Origin: Comamonadaceae bacterium CG12_big_fil_rev_8_21_14_0_65_59_15
GTDB taxonomy: Bacteria; Pseudomonadota; Gammaproteobacteria; Burkholderiales; Burkholderiaceae_C
NCBI GenBank assembly: GCA_002786915.1
Contig: PCUV01000114.1
Span: 142,719-206,718 of the forward strand
Length of the DNA stretch: 64,000 bases
Direction: 5' to 3'
Of the stretch, positions 1 through 8,606 are shown one piece after another (the stretch's first letter is position 1; the number at the start of each line of letters is the position of its first letter). Under the pieces are notes generated by a model. It searched no databases, was not told the DNA's origin, and worked only from the letters and a program-made list of their open reading frames with translations. Made by a program: the position numbers and the translations under genes.

Positions 1-484
1 ATTTGGTGTCCTTGAGTTTTCTGGACTATGTGGTTGAGCTGGTCAACCGGTCTGGTGTGCCGCCGCACCAACTGGTGCTGGAGGTGACCGAAAGTCGCCT
101 GATGCAAGACCAGCGGGTCTCGCTTGAAATTCTGACGCGGCTGCGGCTCAAGCACTTTCGCTTGTCGATTGATGACTTTGGCACTGGAAATTCGTCGCTC
201 ACACAACTGCGCGACATTCCTTTTGACGAACTCAAGATTGATCAAAGCTTTGTTCATGGTGCCTGTGCCAACGACGTTCAGCAGGCCATGTTCGATGCCA
301 GCCTGGGGTTGGCCAAACAGCTCAACATGGAAACCGTGGCGATGCAGCCGACTGGGACTTTGTCCGCCGCCAGCGTTGCGACATCGCTCAGGGCTTCTTC
401 ATTGCCCGCCCCATGCCGGCTGAAAAATTTGCCGCCTGGATGACAGATTGGCAACAGCGCTACGCGCAGCTGGTGCAGACATGA
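1..484 (+). pseudogene. C-terminal part of EAL-domain c-di-GMP phosphodiesterase, frameshifted
   Basis: ORF 3..443 has EVTESR, DDFGTGNSSLTQLRDIPFDELKIDQSFV and METVA. The expected EGVE motif is missing; the EAL tail (ADWDFVRRQRCDIAQGFFIARPMPAEKFAAWMTDWQQRYAQLVQT*) continues in another frame to TGA at 482-484. Confidence 0.8.
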
Positions 485-1023
485 ACGATTTAACCGAGGC
501 CAGCATCCTGGAGTGGGGGCGTTTCAAAGCAGAAGCGGTCAACCGGTCGCTGGACCATGACGTGCAACCGCTCAAGCAGTGGTTCGACGACACCCAGGGC
601 AAACTCACACCCCACTTGACAGCGGTGCGGGCACTGTCTGCTATGGCAGATCGTTTTCAGCCCGTCTTGCTGGTCGTTGACGACCATGCTTTTGGGCAAA
701 AGCTGGTTGAAAAATTAATGGAAGAAGAACTCTACGAGCTGGTGTTTGCAGACAGCGGCACCCAGGCGCTGAACATCTTGCGCAAGCGCCAGCCAGATCT
801 GATCTTGATGGATCTGGACATGCCCGGTATGAACGGGCTAGAGACTTTGCGCCGCATCAAAGCCACGCCCCAATGGGCCACCATTGCGGTCATGATGGTC
901 ACTGGCCAAAGCGGCAAAGAGATGGTGGTGGATTGCCTGAAGGCCGGTGCGGTTGATTTTGTAGTCAAACCCCTTGACCGGGAGACCTTTCTGAAAAAAG
1001 TGGCCCGCTTCGTGGTGGCCTAG
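481..1023 (+). CDS. Response regulator with N-terminal helical extension and REC domain
   Basis: VLLVVDDHAFGQKL...DLILMDLDMPGMNGLETLRRIK...AVMMVTGQ...AGAVDFVVKPLDRETFLKKV. ATG at 481 overlaps the upstream TGA (ATGA). Paralogous to 25970..26572. Confidence 0.85.
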   Translation: MNDLTEASILEWGRFKAEAVNRSLDHDVQPLKQWFDDTQGKLTPHLTAVRALSAMADRFQPVLLVVDDHAFGQKLVEKLMEEELYELVFADSGTQALNILRKRQPDLILMDLDMPGMNGLETLRRIKATPQWATIAVMMVTGQSGKEMVVDCLKAGAVDFVVKPLDRETFLKKVARFVVA

Positions 1024-1170
1024 TGACACGGTGGCTTGGCGGCACCACCCTAATCTGTCAGGTGCGCGGTGAGGGCACATTCAATGCTTGGGTTCGCCCT
1101 AACTGACATGAAAAATTTGCCACTCCGAATCATGAAACAAAGTCTGTTTTTTGTTGCCCATTAAAATGAA

Positions 1171-2745
1171 TTGATGCAAACCACCTCAGTTCCAAGCCCA
1201 AAACGCCGCAAACTGCCCATCGGCATCCAGACCTTTCGCGAAATCCGCGAGGACGACTGCTACTACGTTGACAAAACCGGTTTTGCCGTGGACTTGTTTG
1301 AGCGGGGCAAATACTACTTTCTGAGCCGCCCCCGGCGTTTTGGCAAAAGTTTGTTTCTGGATACCCTGAAAGACCTGTTTGAGGGGCACCAAGAGCTGTT
1401 CACCGGGCTGGCAGCCGAAACCCGCTGGGACTGGCGCGTCAAGTACCCGGTGCTTCGCTTGAGCTTTGGTGCCGGTGTGGTGCACACACGCGCGGCGCTG
1501 GATGCCAAAATCTGCGAACAGCTCGATATCAATCAGCAAGCGCTGGGCCTGCAAACCACCCAGCCCACACTGGCAGGCCGGTTTAGCGAACTGATTCGCC
1601 TGGCCAACGCCCAGGTCGGCCAGCGGGTGGTGGTGCTGGTGGACGAATACGACAAGCCGATTCTGGACAACATCACCGACAGCGCCGTGGCCCTGGAGAT
1701 GCGCGACGGCCTGCGCAACCTGTATTCGGTGATCAAAGACAGCGATGCGCACATCAAATTTGCCATGCTCACGGGCGTCAGCAAGTTCAGCAAAGTCAGC
1801 TTGTTCTCGGGGTTGAACAACCTCAATGACATCACCGTTGACAAACGCTTCAGCGCCATTTGCGGCTACACCGATGCCGATGTCGACACGGTGTTTGCCC
1901 CCGAGTTGGCCGGTTTTGATCGCGACGAAATCCGCCGCTGGTACAACGGCTACAACTGGACCGGAGAGAGCGTCTACAACCCGTTTGACCTGCTGCTGCT
2001 GTTTGACAGCCAGGCGCTGCGGCCGTTCTGGTTTGAATCGGGCACGCCCGATTTTTTGATTCAGGTGCTGACCCAGCGGCACACCTTCACGCCGGACTTG
2101 GCGCGCGTGGTGGCCTCAGACACGCTGTTGTCAAGCTTTGATGTGGAGCGGATCACCCCGGAGGCGCTGCTGTTTCAGGCCGGTTACCTGACCATCGCCA
2201 GCATTTGGCGCCGGCCCGGGCACCAAGAGTTCACGCTGAAATACCCCAATCTGGAGGTGCAAACCAGCCTCAATGACAGCTTGTTGCAAACCCTATGCGG
2301 CAACCCGTTGCTACCGAGCCCGCAAGTTGGCAAGCTCTACCGCTTGCTGCTGGCCAACGACTTTGCTGGCATGCAAGCCCTGTTCACTGCCTTTTTTGCG
2401 AGCATCCCGTTTGAGTGGTTTACCAACAACCCCATTGCCCAGTACGAGGGTTATTACGCCAGCGTGTTTTACAGCTACTTTGCCGCGCTGGGGCTGGAGC
2501 TGGAGGCTGAAAAAAGCAGCAACGCCGGGCGACTGGACCTGACAGTCAAGGCCAATGGGCAGATTTACCTGTTTGAGTTCAAGGTGGTCGAGCTCACGCC
2601 CGAGGGCCGGGCGCTGCAACAAATCAAGGACAAGGGCTACGCCAAACCGTATCTGGCGCTGGGTCAACCGATTCACCAGATTGGCGTCGAGTTCAGCAAA
2701 ACCAGCCGCAGCGTGGTCGGCTTTGAGGTCGAAACACTACAATAG
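1171..2745 (+). CDS. AAA-ATPase-like / PD-(D/E)XK nuclease superfamily protein (DUF1703-type)
   Basis: Typical start PIGIQTFREIREDDCYYVDKTGF, Walker A-like PRRFGKS, Walker B-like VVVLVDEYDKPILD, C-terminal GRLDLTVKANGQIYLFEFKV nuclease-like motif. ATG at 1174 is an alternative start. Confidence 0.85.
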   Translation: MMQTTSVPSPKRRKLPIGIQTFREIREDDCYYVDKTGFAVDLFERGKYYFLSRPRRFGKSLFLDTLKDLFEGHQELFTGLAAETRWDWRVKYPVLRLSFGAGVVHTRAALDAKICEQLDINQQALGLQTTQPTLAGRFSELIRLANAQVGQRVVVLVDEYDKPILDNITDSAVALEMRDGLRNLYSVIKDSDAHIKFAMLTGVSKFSKVSLFSGLNNLNDITVDKRFSAICGYTDADVDTVFAPELAGFDRDEIRRWYNGYNWTGESVYNPFDLLLLFDSQALRPFWFESGTPDFLIQVLTQRHTFTPDLARVVASDTLLSSFDVERITPEALLFQAGYLTIASIWRRPGHQEFTLKYPNLEVQTSLNDSLLQTLCGNPLLPSPQVGKLYRLLLANDFAGMQALFTAFFASIPFEWFTNNPIAQYEGYYASVFYSYFAALGLELEAEKSSNAGRLDLTVKANGQIYLFEFKVVELTPEGRALQQIKDKGYAKPYLALGQPIHQIGVEFSKTSRSVVGFEVETLQ

Positions 2746-2790
2746 TAATAGCTATAAACGCTTTCTGTATAAGCGCTAGAGGCTTAAAAA
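2741..2790. repeat. Dispersed Comamonadaceae-type AGCTAT...AAGCGCTAGAGGCTT repeat, copy A
   Basis: AATAGTAATAGCTATAAACGCTTTCTGTATAAGCGCTAGAGGCTTAAAAA, with CGCTT/AAGCG hairpin. Confidence 0.7.
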
Positions 2791-2824
2791 CCTTGTGAGT
2801 TTGGTGACGGCAACAGCCATCAGC

Positions 2825-5536
2825 TCAGACGGCTGGCTTGGCCAGCTTCAGCCCATCATCGAGTGCCGCCATGAATTCTGGCACCCTGATGGGTTTGGTC
2901 AGGTAGCGAAAGAATCCGGCTTCCAGCCCTCTTTCAATGTCACGCGGCATCGCGTTGGCGCTCAGCGCCAGCGCCGGAATGTGGCAGGTGGTGGGGTCAG
3001 CTTGCAGAATTTTCAGCGCCTGCATACCGCTGATCCCGGGCAGGTTGATGTCCATCAGGATCAAGTCGGGCTGGTGTGCACGTGCCATGGCAATACCGCG
3101 CATGGCATCCGTGGCGCTCATCAAGCGCAGGTCGGGCCGACGTGCCAGCAACTGCTCCACCAGACTGACATTGGCCTCGTTGTCTTCGACATACAGCACG
3201 GTGCGTACCGTGGCATCCGTCGGCAGCTGTGGGTCGTGCAAGTCAAGCACGCAGGGGTCTTCGGTGAGCCACTGGATCTTGTCAACCGCATCGAGTTCAA
3301 ACCAGAACACGCTGCCCGCACCGACCGTGCTTTGCACCCCAATTTCTCCGCCCATGAGGTCCACCAGGCGCCGACTCACGACCAGCCCAATGCCCGTGCC
3401 TTCTTCGACACCGTTTTCCTGGCCAAGGCGGTTGAACGACTGAAACAACTGCGAAATTTTGAGTGGCGACAAGCCCAGCCCGCTGTCGCTGACGCTGATG
3501 CGCAAGCGCTTGCCAGAGTGCCTGGCATAGCTGACTTCTGCGCTACCCCCCGGCCGGTTGTACTTGATGGCGTTCGACAGCAAGTTGATCAACACCTGTT
3601 TCAAACGGGTTCGATCCGCATTGACAAAGCAGTCTGCATCCACGGTGGCAAATTTCAACGCAATGCCCTTTTGCTGCGCCTGCGGTTCGATCATGGCCTG
3701 GCAATCTTGCAGCACATCATGCAGCGAGGTCGGCTCCAGCGACAGCGACAAACGGCCAGACTCGATCAGGGCCAAATCAAGAATTTCATTGATCAGCTCC
3801 AGCAAAAACCAACCCGCCTTGAGAATCTGGCCCACACTGGCCATTTGGGAGGCGGTGGGTGCAGGGTTGCCCGACTCCAGCAATTGGCCGAAACCAAGAA
3901 TCGCGTTCAGCGGCGAGCGCAGCTCGTGGCTCATGCTCGACAAAAATTCTGACTTGGCCAAGTTGGCTTGGTCAGCTACCTGACGGGCTTTTTCCAGCTC
4001 GAGATTTTTGGCTTGCAGCACCTGCTCCAGCCGCGTGCGCTCTGCTTCAATCTGCTTGCGCACGGTGTTGTCGGTGCCAATCAGCAGGTAGCCGATGATG
4101 GCCCCTGGCGCGTCGCGCAGGGCGGTAACCGACACCACGGCGGGCAAGCGGCTCAGGTCTTTGCGGATGTAGGTGAGTTCGTAAATGTCTCCAATGCCGC
4201 GCGACGCCTTGAACACCAGCGCCTCAAATCCGGGGGTAATGTTGGCCTCCAGCTCCAGGCTGAGCGACTTGGCGCGGGCGATCAGCTCTTGCGGGTCAGA
4301 AATGTCTGCCGGTGTGATTTTGTTCAGCACGTCCGCGGCGGCGTAGCCCAACATACGCTCGGCGCCGACGTTAAAAATCTGGATCACACCCTTGGCATCG
4401 GTAGCAATGCTGGAGAAGTTGGCACTGTTGAAAATGGCGTTTTGCAGCGCACCGGCCTTGATCAGTGCAGCCTGCGCCTGTTTCAGCGCCGTGATGTCAC
4501 GCAAGATACCGGTGAAATAGTGCTGGCCGCGCAGCGTCATCTCGCTGACTGAAATTTCCAGCGGAAAAGTTTGTCCGTCTTTGCGCCGCCCGGTCACCTC
4601 ACGCCCCACGCCAACCGCACGGTCTGCGTCGCTGGCCAGGTAATAGTCGAGCGAAATGCTGTGCGGGCCTTGGTCCAGCTCAGGAATCAATTGGCTCAGG
4701 TGCGCATCGACCAGGTCGGCCGCGCTGTAGCCAAACATGGCTTCAATAGCAGGGTTGACCGACTCAATCAGGCCGCCCTTGGCGTAAATGGTGACGATGC
4801 CATCAACCACGGTGTTCAAAATGGTCTGAACCAGCGCGGCACTGTCGCGCAAAGACTGTTGCACGGCGTATTCGTCGGTCACATTGCGAAACACCAGCAC
4901 GGCCCCGGCTACCTGGCCAGCGGCATCACGGATCGGAGCACAACTGTCGGCAATGTCAAATTCGTGGCCGTCGCGTGACAGCAATACCGTGTGGTTGGCC
5001 AGGCCATGAATGGTGCCAAGTTCTAGCGTCAGCGCCACCGGTATGACCGCCGCCAGCCGGGTTTCTTTGTTGATGATCTGAAACACGTCGCCAATCGGTC
5101 GCCCGACCGCCTCGCTCTGCGTCCAGCCGGTCAACTGCTGCGCCACCAGGTTGAGCAGCGTTACCTGGGCCTTCGCATCAGTGGCAATCACCGCGTCGCC
5201 AATCGAGCCGAGCGTGACGCTGAGTTTGTCTTCACTTACCCGCAGCATCAGGTTGGTTTGCTGGAGTTGGCTATTGATGGCTTGCTGGTCTTGCAGCAAA
5301 ACGCTCAGGCGTTGCCGGGTTTCACGCATTAACCACCCGGCAAACAACACGGCAGCCAGCAAGGCCAGCAGGCTGACGGCGACCATCAGCAGCGCCTGCT
5401 GACGGGCCAGTGCGGTGTTTTCAATTTGGCTGTAGGACCAGAACAAGGCGGCAACGGCGCAGGCCACCAACAGCACCAGGCTGACAAACCAGGCCTGCGT
5501 TTTCCGAGTCGAGGTGGCGAGGGATAAGTTTGTCAT
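2825..5536 (-). CDS. Hybrid sensor histidine kinase (N-terminal TM, multiple PAS, HisKA-HATPase, REC)
   Basis: H-box SEFLSSMSHELRSPLNAILGF; NLLSNAIKYN; GTGIGLVVSRRL; REC VLYVEDNEANVSLVEQLL...LILMDINLPGISG. Confidence 0.9.
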   Translation of the reverse strand: MTNLSLATSTRKTQAWFVSLVLLVACAVAALFWSYSQIENTALARQQALLMVAVSLLALLAAVLFAGWLMRETRQRLSVLLQDQQAINSQLQQTNLMLRVSEDKLSVTLGSIGDAVIATDAKAQVTLLNLVAQQLTGWTQSEAVGRPIGDVFQIINKETRLAAVIPVALTLELGTIHGLANHTVLLSRDGHEFDIADSCAPIRDAAGQVAGAVLVFRNVTDEYAVQQSLRDSAALVQTILNTVVDGIVTIYAKGGLIESVNPAIEAMFGYSAADLVDAHLSQLIPELDQGPHSISLDYYLASDADRAVGVGREVTGRRKDGQTFPLEISVSEMTLRGQHYFTGILRDITALKQAQAALIKAGALQNAIFNSANFSSIATDAKGVIQIFNVGAERMLGYAAADVLNKITPADISDPQELIARAKSLSLELEANITPGFEALVFKASRGIGDIYELTYIRKDLSRLPAVVSVTALRDAPGAIIGYLLIGTDNTVRKQIEAERTRLEQVLQAKNLELEKARQVADQANLAKSEFLSSMSHELRSPLNAILGFGQLLESGNPAPTASQMASVGQILKAGWFLLELINEILDLALIESGRLSLSLEPTSLHDVLQDCQAMIEPQAQQKGIALKFATVDADCFVNADRTRLKQVLINLLSNAIKYNRPGGSAEVSYARHSGKRLRISVSDSGLGLSPLKISQLFQSFNRLGQENGVEEGTGIGLVVSRRLVDLMGGEIGVQSTVGAGSVFWFELDAVDKIQWLTEDPCVLDLHDPQLPTDATVRTVLYVEDNEANVSLVEQLLARRPDLRLMSATDAMRGIAMARAHQPDLILMDINLPGISGMQALKILQADPTTCHIPALALSANAMPRDIERGLEAGFFRYLTKPIRVPEFMAALDDGLKLAKPAV

Positions 5537-5681
5537 TCGTATTTTGAGTTTGCTGCCGTTATACCCTTGCTCTGGGGCGGCGGCAACGATTTGATGTTAA
5601 GGGTTCAGCCTTTTGATCTCTGTGCGCTAACACACGCTAACACTCATGGCATTGAAGCCACCCCGAAGCATGAAAGAAGGA

Positions 5682-5758
5682 TGTCATTGCGGACTCCGAT
5701 CCGCTGTTCCAGTGCGGCGCTAAATTCACTGGATACCGGGTCGTGGCCCGGTATGACA
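5682..5758. repeat. Structured intergenic element with terminal inverted repeat TGTCAT/ATGACA and internal hairpins
   Basis: TGTCAT 5682-5687 and ATGACA 5753-5758 flank CCAGTG-N12-CACTGG and ATACCGGG-N6-CCCGGTAT (5733-5754). Confidence 0.6.
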
Positions 5759-5989
5759 ACCTGTTCTTTCACGTTAACCGCCATGGCAGCAATGCCACCC
5801 CGACCGGCCAGGCAAATCTCTGGCCTGAATGTGGTCAAGCGCACAGAGAAGCTTGATCAGACCTTCAACAATGCAAGTTCGCTCGTGTCATAGCTGAACC
5901 CTGCGGGTCAGACCACTCGCGTCTGCGACGTGCTCTGCCCCCAACTGACTGTGCCACGCTTTGTTCCTTAACTGTTCTGGAGAAATCTC

Positions 5990-6208
5990 ATGTATTTGAC
6001 TCATCGCACTTCTGTTTTACCCGCCGCCATTTTGTTACTTGCCGTGGGCTTGGCAGGTTGCTCGGGTATGACCCGCCAGGAACAAGGCACCGCCACAGGC
6101 GCAGTGATTGGTGGCGTAGCCGGCAACGTGATGGGTGGCGGCCTGCTGGGTACGGCTGCCGGCGCCGCTGTTGGTGGCGTGATTGGCCACGAAGTGACCA
6201 AAAAATAA
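5990..6208 (+). CDS. Small glycine-zipper lipoprotein
   Basis: Lipobox-like LAVGLAGCSG; glycine zipper GAVIGGVAGNVMGGGLLGTAAGAAVGGVIGHEV. Confidence 0.8.
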   Translation: MYLTHRTSVLPAAILLLAVGLAGCSGMTRQEQGTATGAVIGGVAGNVMGGGLLGTAAGAAVGGVIGHEVTKK

Positions 6209-6232
6209 CTCAACCCCACCCCAAGGCTGTCC

Positions 6233-7312
6233 ATGAAGATTCTGCAAAAAATCGTCACCTTGATGTCAGCGGCCGCCTTGGTGCTGCCGCTGACCCTGTG
6301 GTCTGGTGCCGTACTGTCCCAAACCAACACCGCAGCACAAACCCCACCACGCATTGAAGGCTTCAATGTCGATGAAGTTGCACGCCTGCGACCCGGTGTG
6401 GAACTCAATTTTGAAATCGACGGCACACCCGGCGGCCTGGCTACTCTGCACATTGCCGGTGCCAAGCGTAACTTGATCCTGGTTGAAGTCGAGCCGGGAC
6501 AATACCAGGGTACCCACACCATCAGCAGCCGCGACAAAATTGCTGCGGGCAGTCCCGTCACGGCCAACTTGCGCCTGGGTAACCAGGTCACCAGCTTGGT
6601 GCTGAACGAATCTTTACAAAAAGGCGTTGGCATTCATTGTGACCGCGTAGCCCCGGGGCCTAATCTGCGCATTGACCACTTTAATGTGGATCCGGTAGCC
6701 GACCTGAAAGGCGGCAGTGAGCTCTACTTTTCGGTCTTTGGCACACCCGGCGGACAAGTTGATTTGGCCATTGCCGGTGCCAGGGGTAAAGTGCTGTTGC
6801 CCGAAGTCAAAGCCGGTGAATATGCAGGTACTTACACCATCAAGAACCGTGACCGCCTGGTGCGCAACAGTGTTGTGACTGCCAATTTACGCCTGGGCGA
6901 GCGGGTCACCAGCGCCACCTTGGGCAAACCGCTGCAAAGCGACAACGCCCCTGCACCGCTACAGGTGAGCCGGGTCTGCCACAACTGCGGGGTGGTCGAA
7001 TCGGTGAATCTGGTGGAGGTCAAGGGTGAAGGCGGCTACCTGGGTGCCATCGGTGGCGGTGTGGTAGGGGCCATTTTGGGTAACCAGGTCGGTGCCGGTA
7101 ACGGCCGCACCGCGGCGCAAATTGCCGGGGCCTTGGGCGGCGCCTATGCCGGGCGCGCGCTGGAAGCCAAGTCACGCAATACCAACCATTTTGAGGTGGT
7201 AGTGCGTTTGACCAACGGCACCGCACAAACCGTCAGCTTCGCAGCCGAGCCCGGTTTCAAGGTCGGCGACAAGGTCAGAGTCAACGCCGGTGTGATCAGC
7301 CATATCTCTTGA
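6233..7312 (+). CDS. Exported protein with two tandem homologous domains and C-terminal glycine-zipper 2TM region
   Basis: Signal-like N-terminus; duplicated units IEGFNVDEVARLRPG...NLRLGNQVTSLVL and IDHFNVDPVADLKGG...NLRLGERVTSATL; C-terminal GGGVVGAILGNQVGAGNGRTAAQIAGALGGAYAGR. Confidence 0.8.
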   Translation: MKILQKIVTLMSAAALVLPLTLWSGAVLSQTNTAAQTPPRIEGFNVDEVARLRPGVELNFEIDGTPGGLATLHIAGAKRNLILVEVEPGQYQGTHTISSRDKIAAGSPVTANLRLGNQVTSLVLNESLQKGVGIHCDRVAPGPNLRIDHFNVDPVADLKGGSELYFSVFGTPGGQVDLAIAGARGKVLLPEVKAGEYAGTYTIKNRDRLVRNSVVTANLRLGERVTSATLGKPLQSDNAPAPLQVSRVCHNCGVVESVNLVEVKGEGGYLGAIGGGVVGAILGNQVGAGNGRTAAQIAGALGGAYAGRALEAKSRNTNHFEVVVRLTNGTAQTVSFAAEPGFKVGDKVRVNAGVISHIS

Positions 7313-7329
7313 GCGGTTGGCTGTCTGCC

Positions 7330-7357
7330 AGCCCGGATGAATGGGTCAATCCGGGCT
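7330..7357. terminator. Hairpin between convergent genes (no U-tract)
   Basis: AGCCCGGAT-N10-ATCCGGGCT, perfect 9-bp stem at the 3' ends of the convergent 6233..7312 and 7346..8218 genes. Confidence 0.4.
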
Positions 7358-8218
7358 GATGGGCACGCTTCTGGAGCCAAACATATTGGCATAGACCCAG
7401 GTAAATTCGGCTCCGATCAGAAAAATCTGGGCCGAGTAATAAACCCACAGCAACACCACCACCAACGAACCCGCAGCACCAAAGCCTGAGACCACGCCAC
7501 TGCGGCCAATATACAAACCAATCAGCGTCTTGCCCAAGGTGAACAGCAAGGCGGTAAACACCGCCCCAACCCAGACATCACGCCAATGCACATGCACCCG
7601 CGGCATCAGCTTGTAAATCAGTGCAAACACAGCGGCTACCAAAAAGAAGCCGGCGATTGCATTGACGGCACTGGCTACCGCTAGCCAGGCGCCAAAAACC
7701 GGGCTTAACCAATGGTCCATCGCCGCCAGCACGGCGCTTAAGACCAGCGACACCATCAACAAAAAACCAATCACCAAAATCATGCCAAAAGACAGTAGCC
7801 GGGACCGCAGCAGCGTGATCCAGCCATTGGCGCGGGGCTGCGCCGGGGCACGCCAAATCCGGTCCAGGGCGGTTTGCAATTCCGCCAACACCGTGGTGGC
7901 CCCGACCAGCAGCAGCCCAAAGCCCAGCAGCGTGGCAGTTTTGCCTTGGGCGGTGCTATCGACACTGACCAACAGGGCTTGTACCGCACTGGCACCCGCG
8001 TCGCCCATCAAGGCGCGCAATTGCGTTTGGATTTCACCGCGTGCGGCCTCTTCGCCAAACAGCAGCCCAGCCACCGAAATCACAATCAACAAGATCGGTG
8101 CCAGGGAAAACAAGGTGTAGTAGGCCAGCGCGGCCCCCATGCTGGGGGCGTCGTCATCGAGCCAGGCGGTGCTCACTTTTTTAAACAGCACCCAGTACTT
8201 CGGCAGTTCAAGTGGCAT
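7346..8218 (-). CDS. YihY/BrkB-family inner membrane protein
   Basis: Multi-TM; WLDDDAPSMGAALAYYTLFSLAPILLIVISVAGLLFGEEAARGEI...; C-terminal LLWVYYSAQIFLIGAEFTWVYA. Confidence 0.9.
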   Translation of the reverse strand: MPLELPKYWVLFKKVSTAWLDDDAPSMGAALAYYTLFSLAPILLIVISVAGLLFGEEAARGEIQTQLRALMGDAGASAVQALLVSVDSTAQGKTATLLGFGLLLVGATTVLAELQTALDRIWRAPAQPRANGWITLLRSRLLSFGMILVIGFLLMVSLVLSAVLAAMDHWLSPVFGAWLAVASAVNAIAGFFLVAAVFALIYKLMPRVHVHWRDVWVGAVFTALLFTLGKTLIGLYIGRSGVVSGFGAAGSLVVVLLWVYYSAQIFLIGAEFTWVYANMFGSRSVPISPD

Positions 8219-8412
8219 CGTGAGTCAATCAAAGTACCGATTGTTGTCGGTCGAGTTCACAGATTCCGTGCGCTTGCGCACAGAGTGGCGCCCGATTAAC
8301 ATTTAAATTGGCGTATGCCTTACTTGCGCCGTGCCCATTTGACCTTCCGTCTGATCGGCACGCTTGCTGACCCGGCCCTTGTTGCTGGACCGGTGGCGCG
8401 TTTTCATCACTC

Positions 8413-8544
8413 AGTATTGGCGTGGTAATTTTTTCGGAGGATACTCAAGCCATCGACAGCCTGCTCAAAACAGCCGACCAGGCGATGTACCAGGCCAAGG
8501 CCGACACCAAACACGGGGTCTGTTTTGCGGCCTCGGTTGATTAG
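8413..8544 (+). pseudogene. Remnant of GGDEF domain C-terminus
   Basis: Frame 8413-8544 reads SIGVVIFSEDTQAIDSLLKTADQAMYQAKADTKHGVCFAASVD*, matching the end of GGDEF domains; no GGDEF core upstream. Confidence 0.7.
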
Positions 8545-8550
8545 ATTATG

Positions 8551-8604
8551 GGCCTGTAGCGCTTATCCAGATTGCATCAAAAGCTACATATTCAGGAGCT
8601 ATCA
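8551..8604. repeat. Dispersed repeat, copy B (reverse)
   Basis: Reverse complement reads GATAGCTCCTGAATATGTAGCTTTTGATGCAATCTGGATAAGCGCTACAGGCC. Confidence 0.65.
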
Positions 8605-8606
8605 AG

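Noticed and set aside
2795-3952. 385-aa plus-strand ORF
   Set aside because: Antisense shadow of the hybrid kinase HATPase-REC region.
5567-5893. 108-aa plus-strand ORF
   Set aside because: Overlaps the hairpin element and shows no domain-like sequence; probably non-coding.
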